A stretch of DNA of 50,044 nucleotides from positions 1 to 50,044 of the forward strand of contig PNAS01000064.1 in the NCBI GenBank assembly GCA_003169695.1. Reading direction: 5' to 3'. Shown here piece by piece: positions 19,201 to 26,978 of this stretch (position 1 is the first letter of the stretch; each line of letters begins with the position of its first letter). The notes under the pieces are model-generated. The model worked only from the letters and a program-made list of their open reading frames with translations, was not told the DNA's origin and did no database searches. The position numbers were made by a program, and so were the translations under genes. Source of the DNA: Spartobacteria bacterium (GTDB lineage: Bacteria > Verrucomicrobiota > Verrucomicrobiia > Chthoniobacterales > UBA10450).

Positions 19201-22129
19201 TCGGCGGGCGAACCGGGTCGCACGGCGGTTGCGAAAACTCACGGTCGGTCGCGACGTGCCGGTGGGAATTTGCATGGATCGCTCGCTGGAAATGGTAATC
19301 GCGCTTCTTGGCGTCCTCAAAGCAGGCGGCGCTTATGTCCCGCTCGATCCCGATTATCCGCCGGAGCGGCTCGCGTCGATGATCAACGATGCCGGCTCAC
19401 CAGTCATCCTCACGCAAACGCGCCTTAAGAATTGCTGTCTCGATGCCGCCGAAAAAGTGCTTTGCCTCGATGCGGACGAGTTCCGCGCTGAAGAGGAGAC
19501 AAATCTCGCGAGCGGAGTGCGCGCGGATGATCTCGCTTATGTGCTCTACACGTCCGGCTCGACCGGCGCACCGAAGGGTGTCGCAGTCACGCATCGCGGC
19601 GTCGTCCGGCTCGTGAAAGAAACGGACTACGCTTCGTTCGCCGCTGACGAAACATTTCTCCAGCTCGCGCCGATTTCCTTCGATGCATCGACGTTCGAAA
19701 TCTGGGGTGCACTTTTAAACGGCGGGAAACTTGTCGTGATGTCACCCGCGCAGCCGTCCCTCGAAGAAATTGGGAGCGCTATTCGTGGACATGGTGTTAC
19801 CACGCTTTGGCTCACATCCGGATTGTTCAACGCCATGGTCGATGAGCGTCTCCGCGACTTGCATCCACTGCGGCAGCTGCTCGCCGGCGGTGATGTGCTT
19901 TCCGTTCCGCATGTGCGTAAAGCTTTGCGCGAGCTGACCGAGACGCGCCTCATTAACGGCTACGGTCCGACCGAAGGCACAACCTTCGCCTGTTGCCACA
20001 CGATTGTGCCCACGACCGCGCTCGAAGGCTCGATTCCCATCGGGAAGCCAATAGCAAATACAACAGCTTACATTCTTGATTCGAGACTCCAGCCGGTGCC
20101 GATTGGCGTCACGGGTGAGTTGTTCATCGGCGGCGATGGACTGGCGCGTGGTTACTGGCGGAGACCTGAACTCACCGCGCAAAAATTTGTCAGCGATCCG
20201 TTCAGCAGCGAACCTGACGCGCGGCTTTACCAGACCGGCGATCTCGCACACTGGCGCGATGACGGTGCGATAGAATTTCTTGGACGGATCGATTCTCAGG
20301 TCAAAATGCGTGGCTTCCGGATCGAGTTGGGCGACATCGAGAACGCGCTCAGGCAGCAGGCTAATGTGCTCGACGCCGCGGTCGCGGTGCTCGATGACAC
20401 GACGGGCGATAAACGGCTCGTTGCTTATGTCGTGCGCAAGCCGGCTGCGGAGGTCGAGCTATGGCCATCGTCACCCAGCAGCGGGGGCGATCCGTTTTAC
20501 GACGACGTGCTTTACGCCGCGATGACTCACGACAAATCGCGTCATGATCTGTACGAACGCGCGTTCCGCAAAATTGTCCGCGATAAAGTGGTGGTCGACA
20601 TCGGTACCGGCCGCGATGCACTCCTCGCCCGCATGGCCGTGGAGGCCGGGGCCCGAAAAGTTTACGCGATCGAACTCCTGGAACGCCCGGCCCAGCAGGC
20701 GAAGGCGCTGATCAAGAGTCTTGGCCTAACGAATAAGATCATCGTGATTCACGGGCGCTCGCAGGAGATCGAGCTGCCGGAAAAAGTGGATGTCTGCGTT
20801 TCCGAAAACGTTGGGCACATCGGTGGCGCGGAAGGTTGCGACATCCTCCTGAACGATGCGCGGCGCTTCATGAAACCCGATGGAGTTTTTATTCCACATC
20901 GTTGTGTGACACGTGTCGCCGCGATCCAGATGCCCGACGAGTTTTTGCGCAATCCAACCTTCGCTGAACTGGGCGCCTACCATGCTGAGCAATCCTGGCG
21001 GAGCGCGGGATACAAATACGATTTGCGTCTCTGCGTAACTGGCACCTCGCGTGAGATGTTGCGCTCGACTGCCGACGCCTTCGAGGACATCGACTTCACG
21101 CAAACGGCCGCGAGCAGTTACGAACGCGACGTCCGGATGAAAATCACGCACAGCTCCAGGATCGATGGATTGCTGCTCTGGCTGAACCTGGAAGCAGCTC
21201 CTGGCGAGACCCTCGAGACACTCGGGCGCAACGACACGTGGCTGCCCGTGTATCTGCCGGTATTTTATCCCGGCATCGACGTTAGCGAGGGCGACGAAAT
21301 CATTGCCACCGTGCGCGGCGCGCTGGCGGAAAACGGACTCAACCGCGACTACCGGATCGACGGTCGCATCCGGCGAATGGACGGCGCAGAGGTACGGTTC
21401 TCCTTCGACTCGGGGCACTATAAACGCGCTTACAAGAGCGCACCGTTTTACGAGCGGCTCTTCCAGGATGACACAATCCGCGTCACCCGAGACAGCGGTT
21501 CCTCATCGCAAACGGCTCATCTCGCCGAACTGAAGAAACGATTACCCGATTACATGGTGCCATCCGCGATTGTGACGCTGCCCGCGCTGCCGCGGACAGC
21601 GAATGGCAAGCTCGACCGAAGCGCGCTACCGACGCCCAAGCTCTCCGCGGCAAAAGCTGCGGACAGTCTTGTTGCGCCGAGAACGGCCGTGGAAGAGAAA
21701 GTTGTCGCCATCTGGGCGGGAGTCCTTGGCGTGGAGCGGGTCGGGGCGATGGAGAATTTCTTCGATCTCGGCGGTCATTCACTTTTGGGTCTACGCCTGG
21801 TCAATCAATTGCGCGAAGCTCTCGGCGAGTACGTGCCGCTCGCCATTGTCTTCGAAGCACCGACGCCGGGCAGAATGTCGGAGCTGTTAGAAAAAAAATA
21901 TCCGGTGGCGATTGCGCGTTGGACCGGAAGAGCGGCGGGCGCGTCACAATCGACGCCGAATGGTTCGGAGCGGGCGCTCGTGGAAATCACCGCAACAAAT
22001 GGGCATCGCTCTATTCGGCCAGGGGCTGAGCCGAGTCCGGCACAAACAGCAGCCACCTCCGCGGTGCCGCATCCTCTTGCTCCCATTGTGGTGGTCAACC
22101 GCGAGTCTCGCCGTGCGCGCCGCCCGTGA
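13211..22129 (+). CDS. Hybrid PKS-NRPS: KS-AT-ACP-aminotransferase-C-A(MT)-PCP
   Basis: This is a 2,972-residue assembly-line enzyme. The KS (1-430) has TACSTSL with C182, EAHGTA H318 and GNIGHL H358. The AT (about 530-820) has GHSVGE S624 and HAFH 720-723, indicating malonyl-CoA. The ACP has LGFDSL with S962. A class III PLP aminotransferase (about 1060-1500) has YGKVIGGGLP with K1326. The C domain (about 1508-1940) has HHLACDG 1640-1646. The A domain starts about 1950 with YTSGSTGAPKG near 2112 and the same valine-like pocket as the first module. A methyltransferase of about 350 residues is inserted after A8 (about 2415-2763), before LPDYMVPS and NGKLDR. The PCP has S2857. No KR or DH is present, consistent with transamination of the beta-keto group. 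The start ATG overlaps the upstream stop (ATGA). Confidence 0.93.
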   Translation: MNNPEPSLDGIAIIGLEGRFPKARNAAEFWRNLVEGKDCITRFTDEQLAASGYDPKALRALPGYVAARGLVEKPEWFDRAFFGVPTKEAEVMDPQHRVFLEIAWAALEDAGCDPSTYPGLIGLFAGTSNSTYYPYFVRQRRDLMETVGVVSAVIANEKDFLTNRAAYKLGLRGPALNIQTACSTSLVTVCVACQNLLDHGCDIALAGGVSLTFPQDRGYFYQDGGMTSPDGWCRPFDAAASGTVFSSGGGVVVLKRLTDAIADCDQIYAVIKGQALNNDGSAKVSFAAPSVSGHTEVIALAQASAGVTADTISYIEAHGTATPLGDPIELAGLTQAFRSTTDARQFCALGSVKGNIGHLDAASGVASLIKTALALRHGQIPPSLHCQTPNPALHLEESPFYLNTELRPWPREKTPRRAGVSSFGVGGTNAHVVLEEAPAMPPTGASRVAEVLVLSAKTAAALEKKVADLAAHLEVHSDQPLADVAFTLQTGRQVFQHRRAVVARTSAEAVTGLRSPAKFHRVEERRDTPVAFLFPGQGAQYARMGAQLHESEPVFRDALAECSELLRPELGLDLRDLLFSTDENAKGRLRETRFTQPAIFAVSYSLARLWMSWGLKPSALIGHSVGEFVAATLAGVFLLADAAQLVAARARLVQELPGGAMLAARLSAEQAAEFLDEQVALAAANSPRLSVLSGPFDAIANVEAIFTERGIAARRLDTSHAFHSPMVEPAVKRFAKMVRAIKLRAPALPIVSCVTGDFLTAEQATDPQYWANHLRATVRFVDAVGHLLEKDDHALLEVGPGQTLAQLSRQHSAKTARHEIVHSLAEETDENEALATALGKLWLVGVPIDWRAMSLGQVRRRVSLPSYPFDRQRYFADLPAGQPLPLTTAAVDGEPPVEEIAASATATRVEVSDVSRSETIEAPAVDDDSLLVELRQLLGDLSGADLATAPANANILELGFDSLILSQAALMLSRKFGVAITFRQLLKDLGTLEALAAHLALGRKVPAQTAAIPTAVARDKTRSNGAQASTVVAHGPFRPLQRDLGASLTERQQRWLDDFISRYNARTAASKRYTQQHRHHLADPRAVAGFKQAWKEIVYPIVVERSAGAKLWDIDSNEWVDITLSFGAAMLGHQPPFVVEAITAQLARGMEIGPTSPLAGEVAALLCELTGMERATFCNTGSEAMSGALRIARTVTGRSRIVYFRESYHGIADEVLGRATGSGVVPIGPGIPPEAVANALILEYGDPRSLEIIAAHANDIAAVLVEPVQSRRPGFQPREFLHELRALTARQGIALIFDEVITGFRCALGGAQEHFGVRADIATYGKVIGGGLPIGAIAGRAGFMDAFDGGHWSFGDGSFPETAVTFFAGTFVRHPLALAAARAVLTHLKQSGNALQKTLANQTTQMLTRVNEGLTGSPFLTQHFASNWLLHTAPEFKYSALLFSLLRHRGIHLWEGRPCFLSTAHTKADVDKVVTAFAESVAELEDVGFFTRTKMSAVIPGPTAVSTEMPLTESQQEVWLVCQQNPTASSACNETWTLQLDGSLNLAALRQAIQTIVDRHDALRSTFSATDETVTVAPTLQLEVPFIDLSTLPDQQRDARFSAMRAAEGSRVFDLTRGPMLAPQIVKLAPERHALIFNAHHLACDGWSCDIFLHELATLYLASCERRADSLPEAMQMRDYQQWEAEMLRSPEFAGEAEFWIEKYRTVPAPLELPGDRAYPAQRSYRGASEIAVFPADMLPALARIGAQHGATLFSVLLAAYETLLFRLSGQNDFAVGVPSAGQNNAPKGDHLVGHCVNMLPMRAQLNGAQTFACLLKETQDTVLEAFENRRATFGWLLQNIALPRMPGRVPLIPVTFNLDPPLSNIHFAGLAHRLDANPRSAFQFDLGLNCDTAADGLRIICNYNTDLFDAATIRRWLGHFRTLLGAVIADPAQSLERLSLFGDDERKKLLVDWNGTRTNYPRQASIHEIFEEQVRRAPTAVAIVFEDRQLSYEELNRRANRVARRLRKLTVGRDVPVGICMDRSLEMVIALLGVLKAGGAYVPLDPDYPPERLASMINDAGSPVILTQTRLKNCCLDAAEKVLCLDADEFRAEEETNLASGVRADDLAYVLYTSGSTGAPKGVAVTHRGVVRLVKETDYASFAADETFLQLAPISFDASTFEIWGALLNGGKLVVMSPAQPSLEEIGSAIRGHGVTTLWLTSGLFNAMVDERLRDLHPLRQLLAGGDVLSVPHVRKALRELTETRLINGYGPTEGTTFACCHTIVPTTALEGSIPIGKPIANTTAYILDSRLQPVPIGVTGELFIGGDGLARGYWRRPELTAQKFVSDPFSSEPDARLYQTGDLAHWRDDGAIEFLGRIDSQVKMRGFRIELGDIENALRQQANVLDAAVAVLDDTTGDKRLVAYVVRKPAAEVELWPSSPSSGGDPFYDDVLYAAMTHDKSRHDLYERAFRKIVRDKVVVDIGTGRDALLARMAVEAGARKVYAIELLERPAQQAKALIKSLGLTNKIIVIHGRSQEIELPEKVDVCVSENVGHIGGAEGCDILLNDARRFMKPDGVFIPHRCVTRVAAIQMPDEFLRNPTFAELGAYHAEQSWRSAGYKYDLRLCVTGTSREMLRSTADAFEDIDFTQTAASSYERDVRMKITHSSRIDGLLLWLNLEAAPGETLETLGRNDTWLPVYLPVFYPGIDVSEGDEIIATVRGALAENGLNRDYRIDGRIRRMDGAEVRFSFDSGHYKRAYKSAPFYERLFQDDTIRVTRDSGSSSQTAHLAELKKRLPDYMVPSAIVTLPALPRTANGKLDRSALPTPKLSAAKAADSLVAPRTAVEEKVVAIWAGVLGVERVGAMENFFDLGGHSLLGLRLVNQLREALGEYVPLAIVFEAPTPGRMSELLEKKYPVAIARWTGRAAGASQSTPNGSERALVEITATNGHRSIRPGAEPSPAQTAATSAVPHPLAPIVVVNRESRRARRP

Positions 22130-22148
22130 CGTGAACTCGAGATCAACG

Positions 22149-25100
22149 ATGGCGTTGTCACGCCTCGAGAGTGATTTGTTTGTTGCGTTGTCCCCCGGGA
22201 ACGGCGTAAGCCCTGATGTTCACTTGAGCCGTAACGGTCAATCCAGCGCCCCAGCTTTCACGCCGATCGCATCGGAGATCGATGCGGAAACCAACGTGAC
22301 TGCCACCGGCGCACCAGGTGACGACGAAAGCGTTTTCGTTTTTCCGGCTACTCCAGCACAGAGGCGCTTCTGGTTGCTGGACCAACTGCAACCTGGCGGC
22401 AATCCGGCGCTCAACCTATCACTCGCCCTGCGTTGGCACGGGCCGCTCGATCAGCTCGTGCTCAGGCGAGCGCTGAATGAAGTTGTGGCGCGTCACGAAG
22501 CGCTCCGCACCACATTTGATTACGAACGCGGCCAGCTCCGTCAGCTGATTGCTCCATCGCTCGTCCTCCAGTTGCCATGTCTGGACGCGCGCGATTTTCC
22601 CAATGCTGCTGACCTTCCCTCTCATTTGAGGCGCGAAGAGGTCCAGCAGTCCATTGATCTTCGCGCGGGACCGCTGGTGCGCGCGCGACTCCTGCGCCTG
22701 GCGCCACGCGAACACCTGCTCCTGCTCACCGTTCATCACATCATCTCGGATGGATGGAGCAACGGTATTCTCATGCGCGACTTGTGCGCGCTCTACACGG
22801 CATTTGTGGAGAACAAGCCGTCGTCGCTCCCTGAACTCACGCTCCAGTTTGCCGACTACGCGGATTGGCAGCAGGCGCGATTGGCGGCCGACGAATTCGC
22901 TTCGCAACGCGACTACTGGCGGCAGAAGCTCGCCGGCGATTTGCCCGGGCTTGATCTTCCCTATGATCGGCCGCGGCGCGCCGCCCCGAATGTTTCCGGG
23001 GATATCCGCTCGCGTTTACTTCCGCCCGAACTCGTCCGCGCCGCAACAGCACTTGCAGCCGGCGAGAGTGCAAGTCCGTTCATGATTTTCTTCGCGGTCT
23101 TTCAGGTGCTGCTATACCGATACACCGGTCAGGTCGATTTTCTCGTTACCTCGCCGAGCGCCAATCGCGACCGGGAAGATTTTGAATCGCTCGTCGGACT
23201 GTTTGTAAACCCTTTGCTCCTGCGTGCCGACCTGCGCGACGACCCAACTTTCCGCCAACTTCTCGGTCGGGTGCGTCATGTGGCGCTCGAGGCATTTTCG
23301 AACCAGGACATCCCTTTCGAATCTTTGCTGGACGAATTCCGAGCCGCGCGGCTGCAGGTAAATTTTCATTACGATGCCGGCCTGCAACAGCCGTCGACCT
23401 TGCCCAACGGGGTGGAGCTTGAATCCGTTCCTTCCGTAAGCGCCGGGACAGTCTACGAGTTGAGTGCATCGGTCCTCGAGGATGCAGGGGGGCTGCGTTT
23501 GGAGCTGGAGTACAACACCACCCTCTTTGATGCGGAAACCATCGACCGCATGTTGGCTCATTATCAGACGTTGCTGGAAAGCGTCGTCACGGATCCAGGA
23601 AAACCGATTTCCGCGTTGCCGCTGCTGACACTCGAAGAAAGGCGACAGTTCGAGCTCGAGAGCGATCCGGTCGATCCCGCCGTGCCGGCCCAGTTGGATA
23701 TACGCGCACCGCTAGTGGAGCGTGTCATGGCGAAACCGGACGCCGTCGCCGCGCGTCACGGCCGTCGCGAACTCAGTTGCGCCGAACTTCTGGCGCGGAT
23801 GGAAAGCGCCCGAAATGCAGACAAAAGCGGTCGTGCCCCATCCGACTTGGACCAGGCAGCCATGTGGGTGGCCCACTGGCGCGCTCGCGTCGAGACTGCG
23901 CCTCCCGTCGTCGTCGCGAGGACTCCCGAGGTCGACGTTGCCATTGCCGCAGCCTCTCTCGCCTTGCGCGAATGCGCCGGCCTCTACGAACGCGAGCGCA
24001 TGGCTTCCTGCTCTGTGCCGGGTGCGGCGGCGACGGAAGAAATCGGCGCGGCGCTTCTCGCGAACGCATTGCTCGTTTACCCCACGCCCGGACTCCTCTC
24101 AGAACCCCCGGCGATACTAGCTGCGTGGTTGGAGACCGAAAACATTTCGGTTGCATGCCTGCCCGGGGCGGCCTGGAATCGCCTCGCAGCCGCCGTCGAT
24201 TCTCGCAAGGTCCGGAAGCCGGCGAAATTGCGCCTCGTGATTGCCACGGAGGGTGATCCGAGTGAGGGCACCTTCGGCCGGATTTCCACCCAGACAGAAA
24301 ACGGCGCGGTGCGTGTTTGCAGGCGGACGGTGCTGGAAGCGGCCGGCGGCACGATCGCACTGGACGGCCAGCCGTTGCCGCCAATCGCCCGACGACTTCG
24401 TGTGCTCGATCCGCGCTCAGGCCAACCGATGCCGGCCGGTGTGATTGGCGAACTCTTCGTCGCTGACGGCACGAGAGAACCAGCACCCACAGGTCAGCTC
24501 GCGCGATGGTTGCCTGATGGCTCTTTCGATCGACTGGGCCTTGCCGGCGAGCAAGGGTACGCACGCGGATTTCGCATCGACCCACGGCGCACGGAGATGG
24601 CGCTTTGCGCGCTGCCGGGTGTTCGACACGCGCTTGTTCGACCAGCCACCACGGAGCCAGGCTCCCGCTTCATCGCCTATGTCCTGCCGGATCTCGCCGG
24701 CGGACCGCTGCCGAGTGACAACGCGTTGCGCCAGTTTTTGCAAGAGCAAGGTCTGCCGCATCAGGCGGTGCCTGCGCTCTTCATCCCGATCAAGGAGATC
24801 CCGTTATCTGCAACTGACGGCCATCTCGATCGCGCCGCTTTCCCTGCGCTCCCGCCCGGTGAACTCATCGCCTCTAACGAGCCTGTGCAACCCTATATTG
24901 GCCTTCAACTTCAAATGATCGCGATTTGGGAAGACGTGCTCGGCGTGCGCGGGATTGGGATCCGTGATGATTTCTTCGAACTCGGCGGCAATTCGTTGCT
25001 GGCGATGCGGATGCTGCAGCGTGCCGAGCTCGCGTGCGGCAAGGTCATTCTGCCGACCGCGCTCTTCCGCAACCCGAACGTCGAGCATCTCGCCGGCGAG

Positions 25101-26063
25101 ATCGCGCGCGAGGTCATTGACGAATCGCCGACTCTCCTGCGCGTTAACGATGCCGGCACGCGCACACCGTTTTTCTACCTGCACGGCGATCTTTCTGGCG
25201 GCGGATTCTACAGCCTAAAACTCTCGCGCGCCTTGGGACCGGACCAGCCCTTTTATGTTCTGCCGCCCCAGGATATCCGACTGCTTCCTGCGGCTCCGAG
25301 CATCGAGGAAATGGCTGCTTCGCATCTGGCCGCGCTGCGTGCCGTCCGCCCGAACGGGCCGTATGTCATCGGGGGATTTTGTATCGGCGGTTTGGTGGCT
25401 TACGAACTGGCTCAGCAGATTGAAGCCAGCGGCGAATCGGTCGAAATGTTGCTGGTTATCGATGCCGCGCCGGAGGACAAAGTGTTGCGCACCCTGCGTT
25501 GGTTGGCCGGAGCGTTTGGCGTGCTGCTTCGCTGGGACGATCGTGCGAAGGTCGATCATTTCGGGCGCTGGGCCCTTTGGCGCGGACGGCTGACCCGGTG
25601 GTTTGGGCTCAATGTGCAGGCCCAGGCGCGCGTCGTCTTCCGCCGTATTTCCAATCGATTCGTCCGCGCTTGCGATGTGTTGCGCCCCCGTTTCCGGCGC
25701 GAGGCCAACCAGTCAGTCAACCCGGCGGAATCAAGTGTCCCTGGTCGGCGGGAACGCGACGTACCGTCGGCCTTTCTCTGGGCGTCAGCACGTTACCGTC
25801 CACGGCCCTATCACGGACCCGTCGCGTTGCTGCTCTCCGACGATGTAGTCGGTCGCGGCCAGAATGTTTCGGGAGAATGGCAAGGGCTCGCGCCAGAGGT
25901 CACAGTGCATCCCCTGATAGGCAGCCATCTTGAATGCATCACGGCGCACGTCGATACCCTGGCGCAAACAATCGAGAGCTGTCTGCAGAGCGCTGCCGCG
26001 AGATCTCATCCGCGCGGCGAGTCCGCATCACCCCTTTCAGTCAGCGGCGATCTCCGAAGCTGA
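22149..26063 (+). CDS. NRPS termination module: C-degenerate A-PCP-TE
   Basis: The protein has 1,304 residues. The C domain (about 55-490) carries the active motif HHIISDG at 196-202. What follows should be an A domain but only about 300 residues remain. There is no A3 phosphate loop, no YGPTE and no intact Y/RTGD or A8 motif, and the A10 lysine is replaced (DGHLDR instead of NGKxDR), so it cannot form an aminoacyl adenylate. The PCP is intact (LGGNSLLAMRM, S949). The thioesterase has GFCIGG with C1078 in place of the usual serine, D1105 in LLVIDAAPE and H1260 in GSHLECI. The ATG at 22149 is preferred; GTG at 22131 is possible. The final carrier must be loaded in trans or passed over. No stop or frameshift interrupts the frame, so the degenerate domain is maintained. 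Confidence 0.9.
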   Translation: MALSRLESDLFVALSPGNGVSPDVHLSRNGQSSAPAFTPIASEIDAETNVTATGAPGDDESVFVFPATPAQRRFWLLDQLQPGGNPALNLSLALRWHGPLDQLVLRRALNEVVARHEALRTTFDYERGQLRQLIAPSLVLQLPCLDARDFPNAADLPSHLRREEVQQSIDLRAGPLVRARLLRLAPREHLLLLTVHHIISDGWSNGILMRDLCALYTAFVENKPSSLPELTLQFADYADWQQARLAADEFASQRDYWRQKLAGDLPGLDLPYDRPRRAAPNVSGDIRSRLLPPELVRAATALAAGESASPFMIFFAVFQVLLYRYTGQVDFLVTSPSANRDREDFESLVGLFVNPLLLRADLRDDPTFRQLLGRVRHVALEAFSNQDIPFESLLDEFRAARLQVNFHYDAGLQQPSTLPNGVELESVPSVSAGTVYELSASVLEDAGGLRLELEYNTTLFDAETIDRMLAHYQTLLESVVTDPGKPISALPLLTLEERRQFELESDPVDPAVPAQLDIRAPLVERVMAKPDAVAARHGRRELSCAELLARMESARNADKSGRAPSDLDQAAMWVAHWRARVETAPPVVVARTPEVDVAIAAASLALRECAGLYERERMASCSVPGAAATEEIGAALLANALLVYPTPGLLSEPPAILAAWLETENISVACLPGAAWNRLAAAVDSRKVRKPAKLRLVIATEGDPSEGTFGRISTQTENGAVRVCRRTVLEAAGGTIALDGQPLPPIARRLRVLDPRSGQPMPAGVIGELFVADGTREPAPTGQLARWLPDGSFDRLGLAGEQGYARGFRIDPRRTEMALCALPGVRHALVRPATTEPGSRFIAYVLPDLAGGPLPSDNALRQFLQEQGLPHQAVPALFIPIKEIPLSATDGHLDRAAFPALPPGELIASNEPVQPYIGLQLQMIAIWEDVLGVRGIGIRDDFFELGGNSLLAMRMLQRAELACGKVILPTALFRNPNVEHLAGEIAREVIDESPTLLRVNDAGTRTPFFYLHGDLSGGGFYSLKLSRALGPDQPFYVLPPQDIRLLPAAPSIEEMAASHLAALRAVRPNGPYVIGGFCIGGLVAYELAQQIEASGESVEMLLVIDAAPEDKVLRTLRWLAGAFGVLLRWDDRAKVDHFGRWALWRGRLTRWFGLNVQAQARVVFRRISNRFVRACDVLRPRFRREANQSVNPAESSVPGRRERDVPSAFLWASARYRPRPYHGPVALLLSDDVVGRGQNVSGEWQGLAPEVTVHPLIGSHLECITAHVDTLAQTIESCLQSAAARSHPRGESASPLSVSGDLRS

Positions 26064-26142
26064 AACGGGTGCCGTCAACGAGGTCGCGTTGATCGAAGGA
26101 CCTTCGAGGCTCATGATTTTTTCGTAGAGATTTTCTTCCTCC

Positions 26143-26886
26143 ATGTCTTCGGCTCTATTGCAATTACCCGGCACTTCTGAGGGCGGTGCCCAAATCTGGA
26201 CGGCGCATCTCGAGGCACTCTCGCCCGTGGAACTTGGAGAGCTAAGCGCCTCGCTCAACTCCGCGGAACACGCACGCGCCGCGCGGTTTCATTTCGAGCG
26301 TGATCGGCGGCATTACGTCGCATCTCGCGGTCTTCTCCGCCGCCTGCTCGCCGCTGCTTTGGACACGCCCGCATCCGCGCTTGTCTTCGAGTACGGCGCT
26401 CATGGCAAGCCGGCGATCTCCGCTGCATTCTCGCAGGGCCGCACGCTGCGCTTCAACATTTCCCACTCGGCCGGTTGGGCGATGTTCGCCCTCGCCTGGG
26501 ATCGCGAAGTTGGAATCGATCTTGAATCCGCTACCCGCCTCAAGCGCGACGCTGACGGCCTGGCCGGACTCGCCGCACGCGTGCTCTCCGCACGTGAACT
26601 GGCAATCTGGCAGGCGTTACCGGATGCTGGGGCACGCGAAGCAGCCTTTCTGCGCGCCTGGACGCGCAAAGAGGCTTACGCCAAAGCGACGGGCCAAGGC
26701 ATCTTCGACGAACTCGTGGGCGTCGAGCTAGCTCTCGACGCAGCCGTGCCAAAATCGTCGCTCACCTTCCGCTTATCGCCGCGTGAAGGCGAGTCGACGC
26801 GTGAGTGGGCCCTGCACGATTTGCCGGCGCCCGACGGTTACGCCGCTGCACTCGCAGTGGAGCAGAGATCGGAAAAGAACGCGTGA
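26143..26886 (+). CDS. Sfp-type 4'-phosphopantetheinyl transferase
   Basis: This is a 247-residue Sfp/Gsp-family enzyme that converts apo carrier domains (ACP and PCP) to holo form using coenzyme A. Visible motifs are FHFERDRRHYVASRGLLRRL (P1-like region), RFNISHSAGWAMFAL (the NxSHS-type motif), VGIDLE (magnesium-binding D and E) and AFLRAWTRKEAYAKATGQG (W-x-x-KEA-x-K). Its place 79 bp after the thioesterase gene, on the same strand, marks it as the dedicated activator of the cluster carriers. The ATG at 26143 lacks a strong Shine-Dalgarno. Its presence supports an active cluster. Confidence 0.93.
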   Translation: MSSALLQLPGTSEGGAQIWTAHLEALSPVELGELSASLNSAEHARAARFHFERDRRHYVASRGLLRRLLAAALDTPASALVFEYGAHGKPAISAAFSQGRTLRFNISHSAGWAMFALAWDREVGIDLESATRLKRDADGLAGLAARVLSARELAIWQALPDAGAREAAFLRAWTRKEAYAKATGQGIFDELVGVELALDAAVPKSSLTFRLSPREGESTREWALHDLPAPDGYAAALAVEQRSEKNA

Positions 26887-26978
26887 ATCCCTCGGAAATG
26901 CTCCGGCTTGGCGAAATCACGGTCGTAGACAACCGCGCACCAATTTGCACCCGCGCGCCGGCTCTGTCATCGTTGTGA

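Noticed and set aside
21912..22148. 79-codon upstream extension of the terminal NRPS frame
   Set aside because: It overlaps the end of the preceding gene and is arginine-rich, unlike docking regions; the ATG at 22149 or the GTG at 22131 is preferred.
26085..26117. CGAAGG/CCTTCG hairpin after the thioesterase gene as a terminator
   Set aside because: The stem is short and the T-run begins about 10 nt after it; the phosphopantetheinyl transferase follows closely and is probably co-transcribed.
26882..26977. Short GTG-initiated frame between the phosphopantetheinyl transferase and the small membrane protein
   Set aside because: It has only about 31 codons, no conserved feature and no ribosome-binding site.
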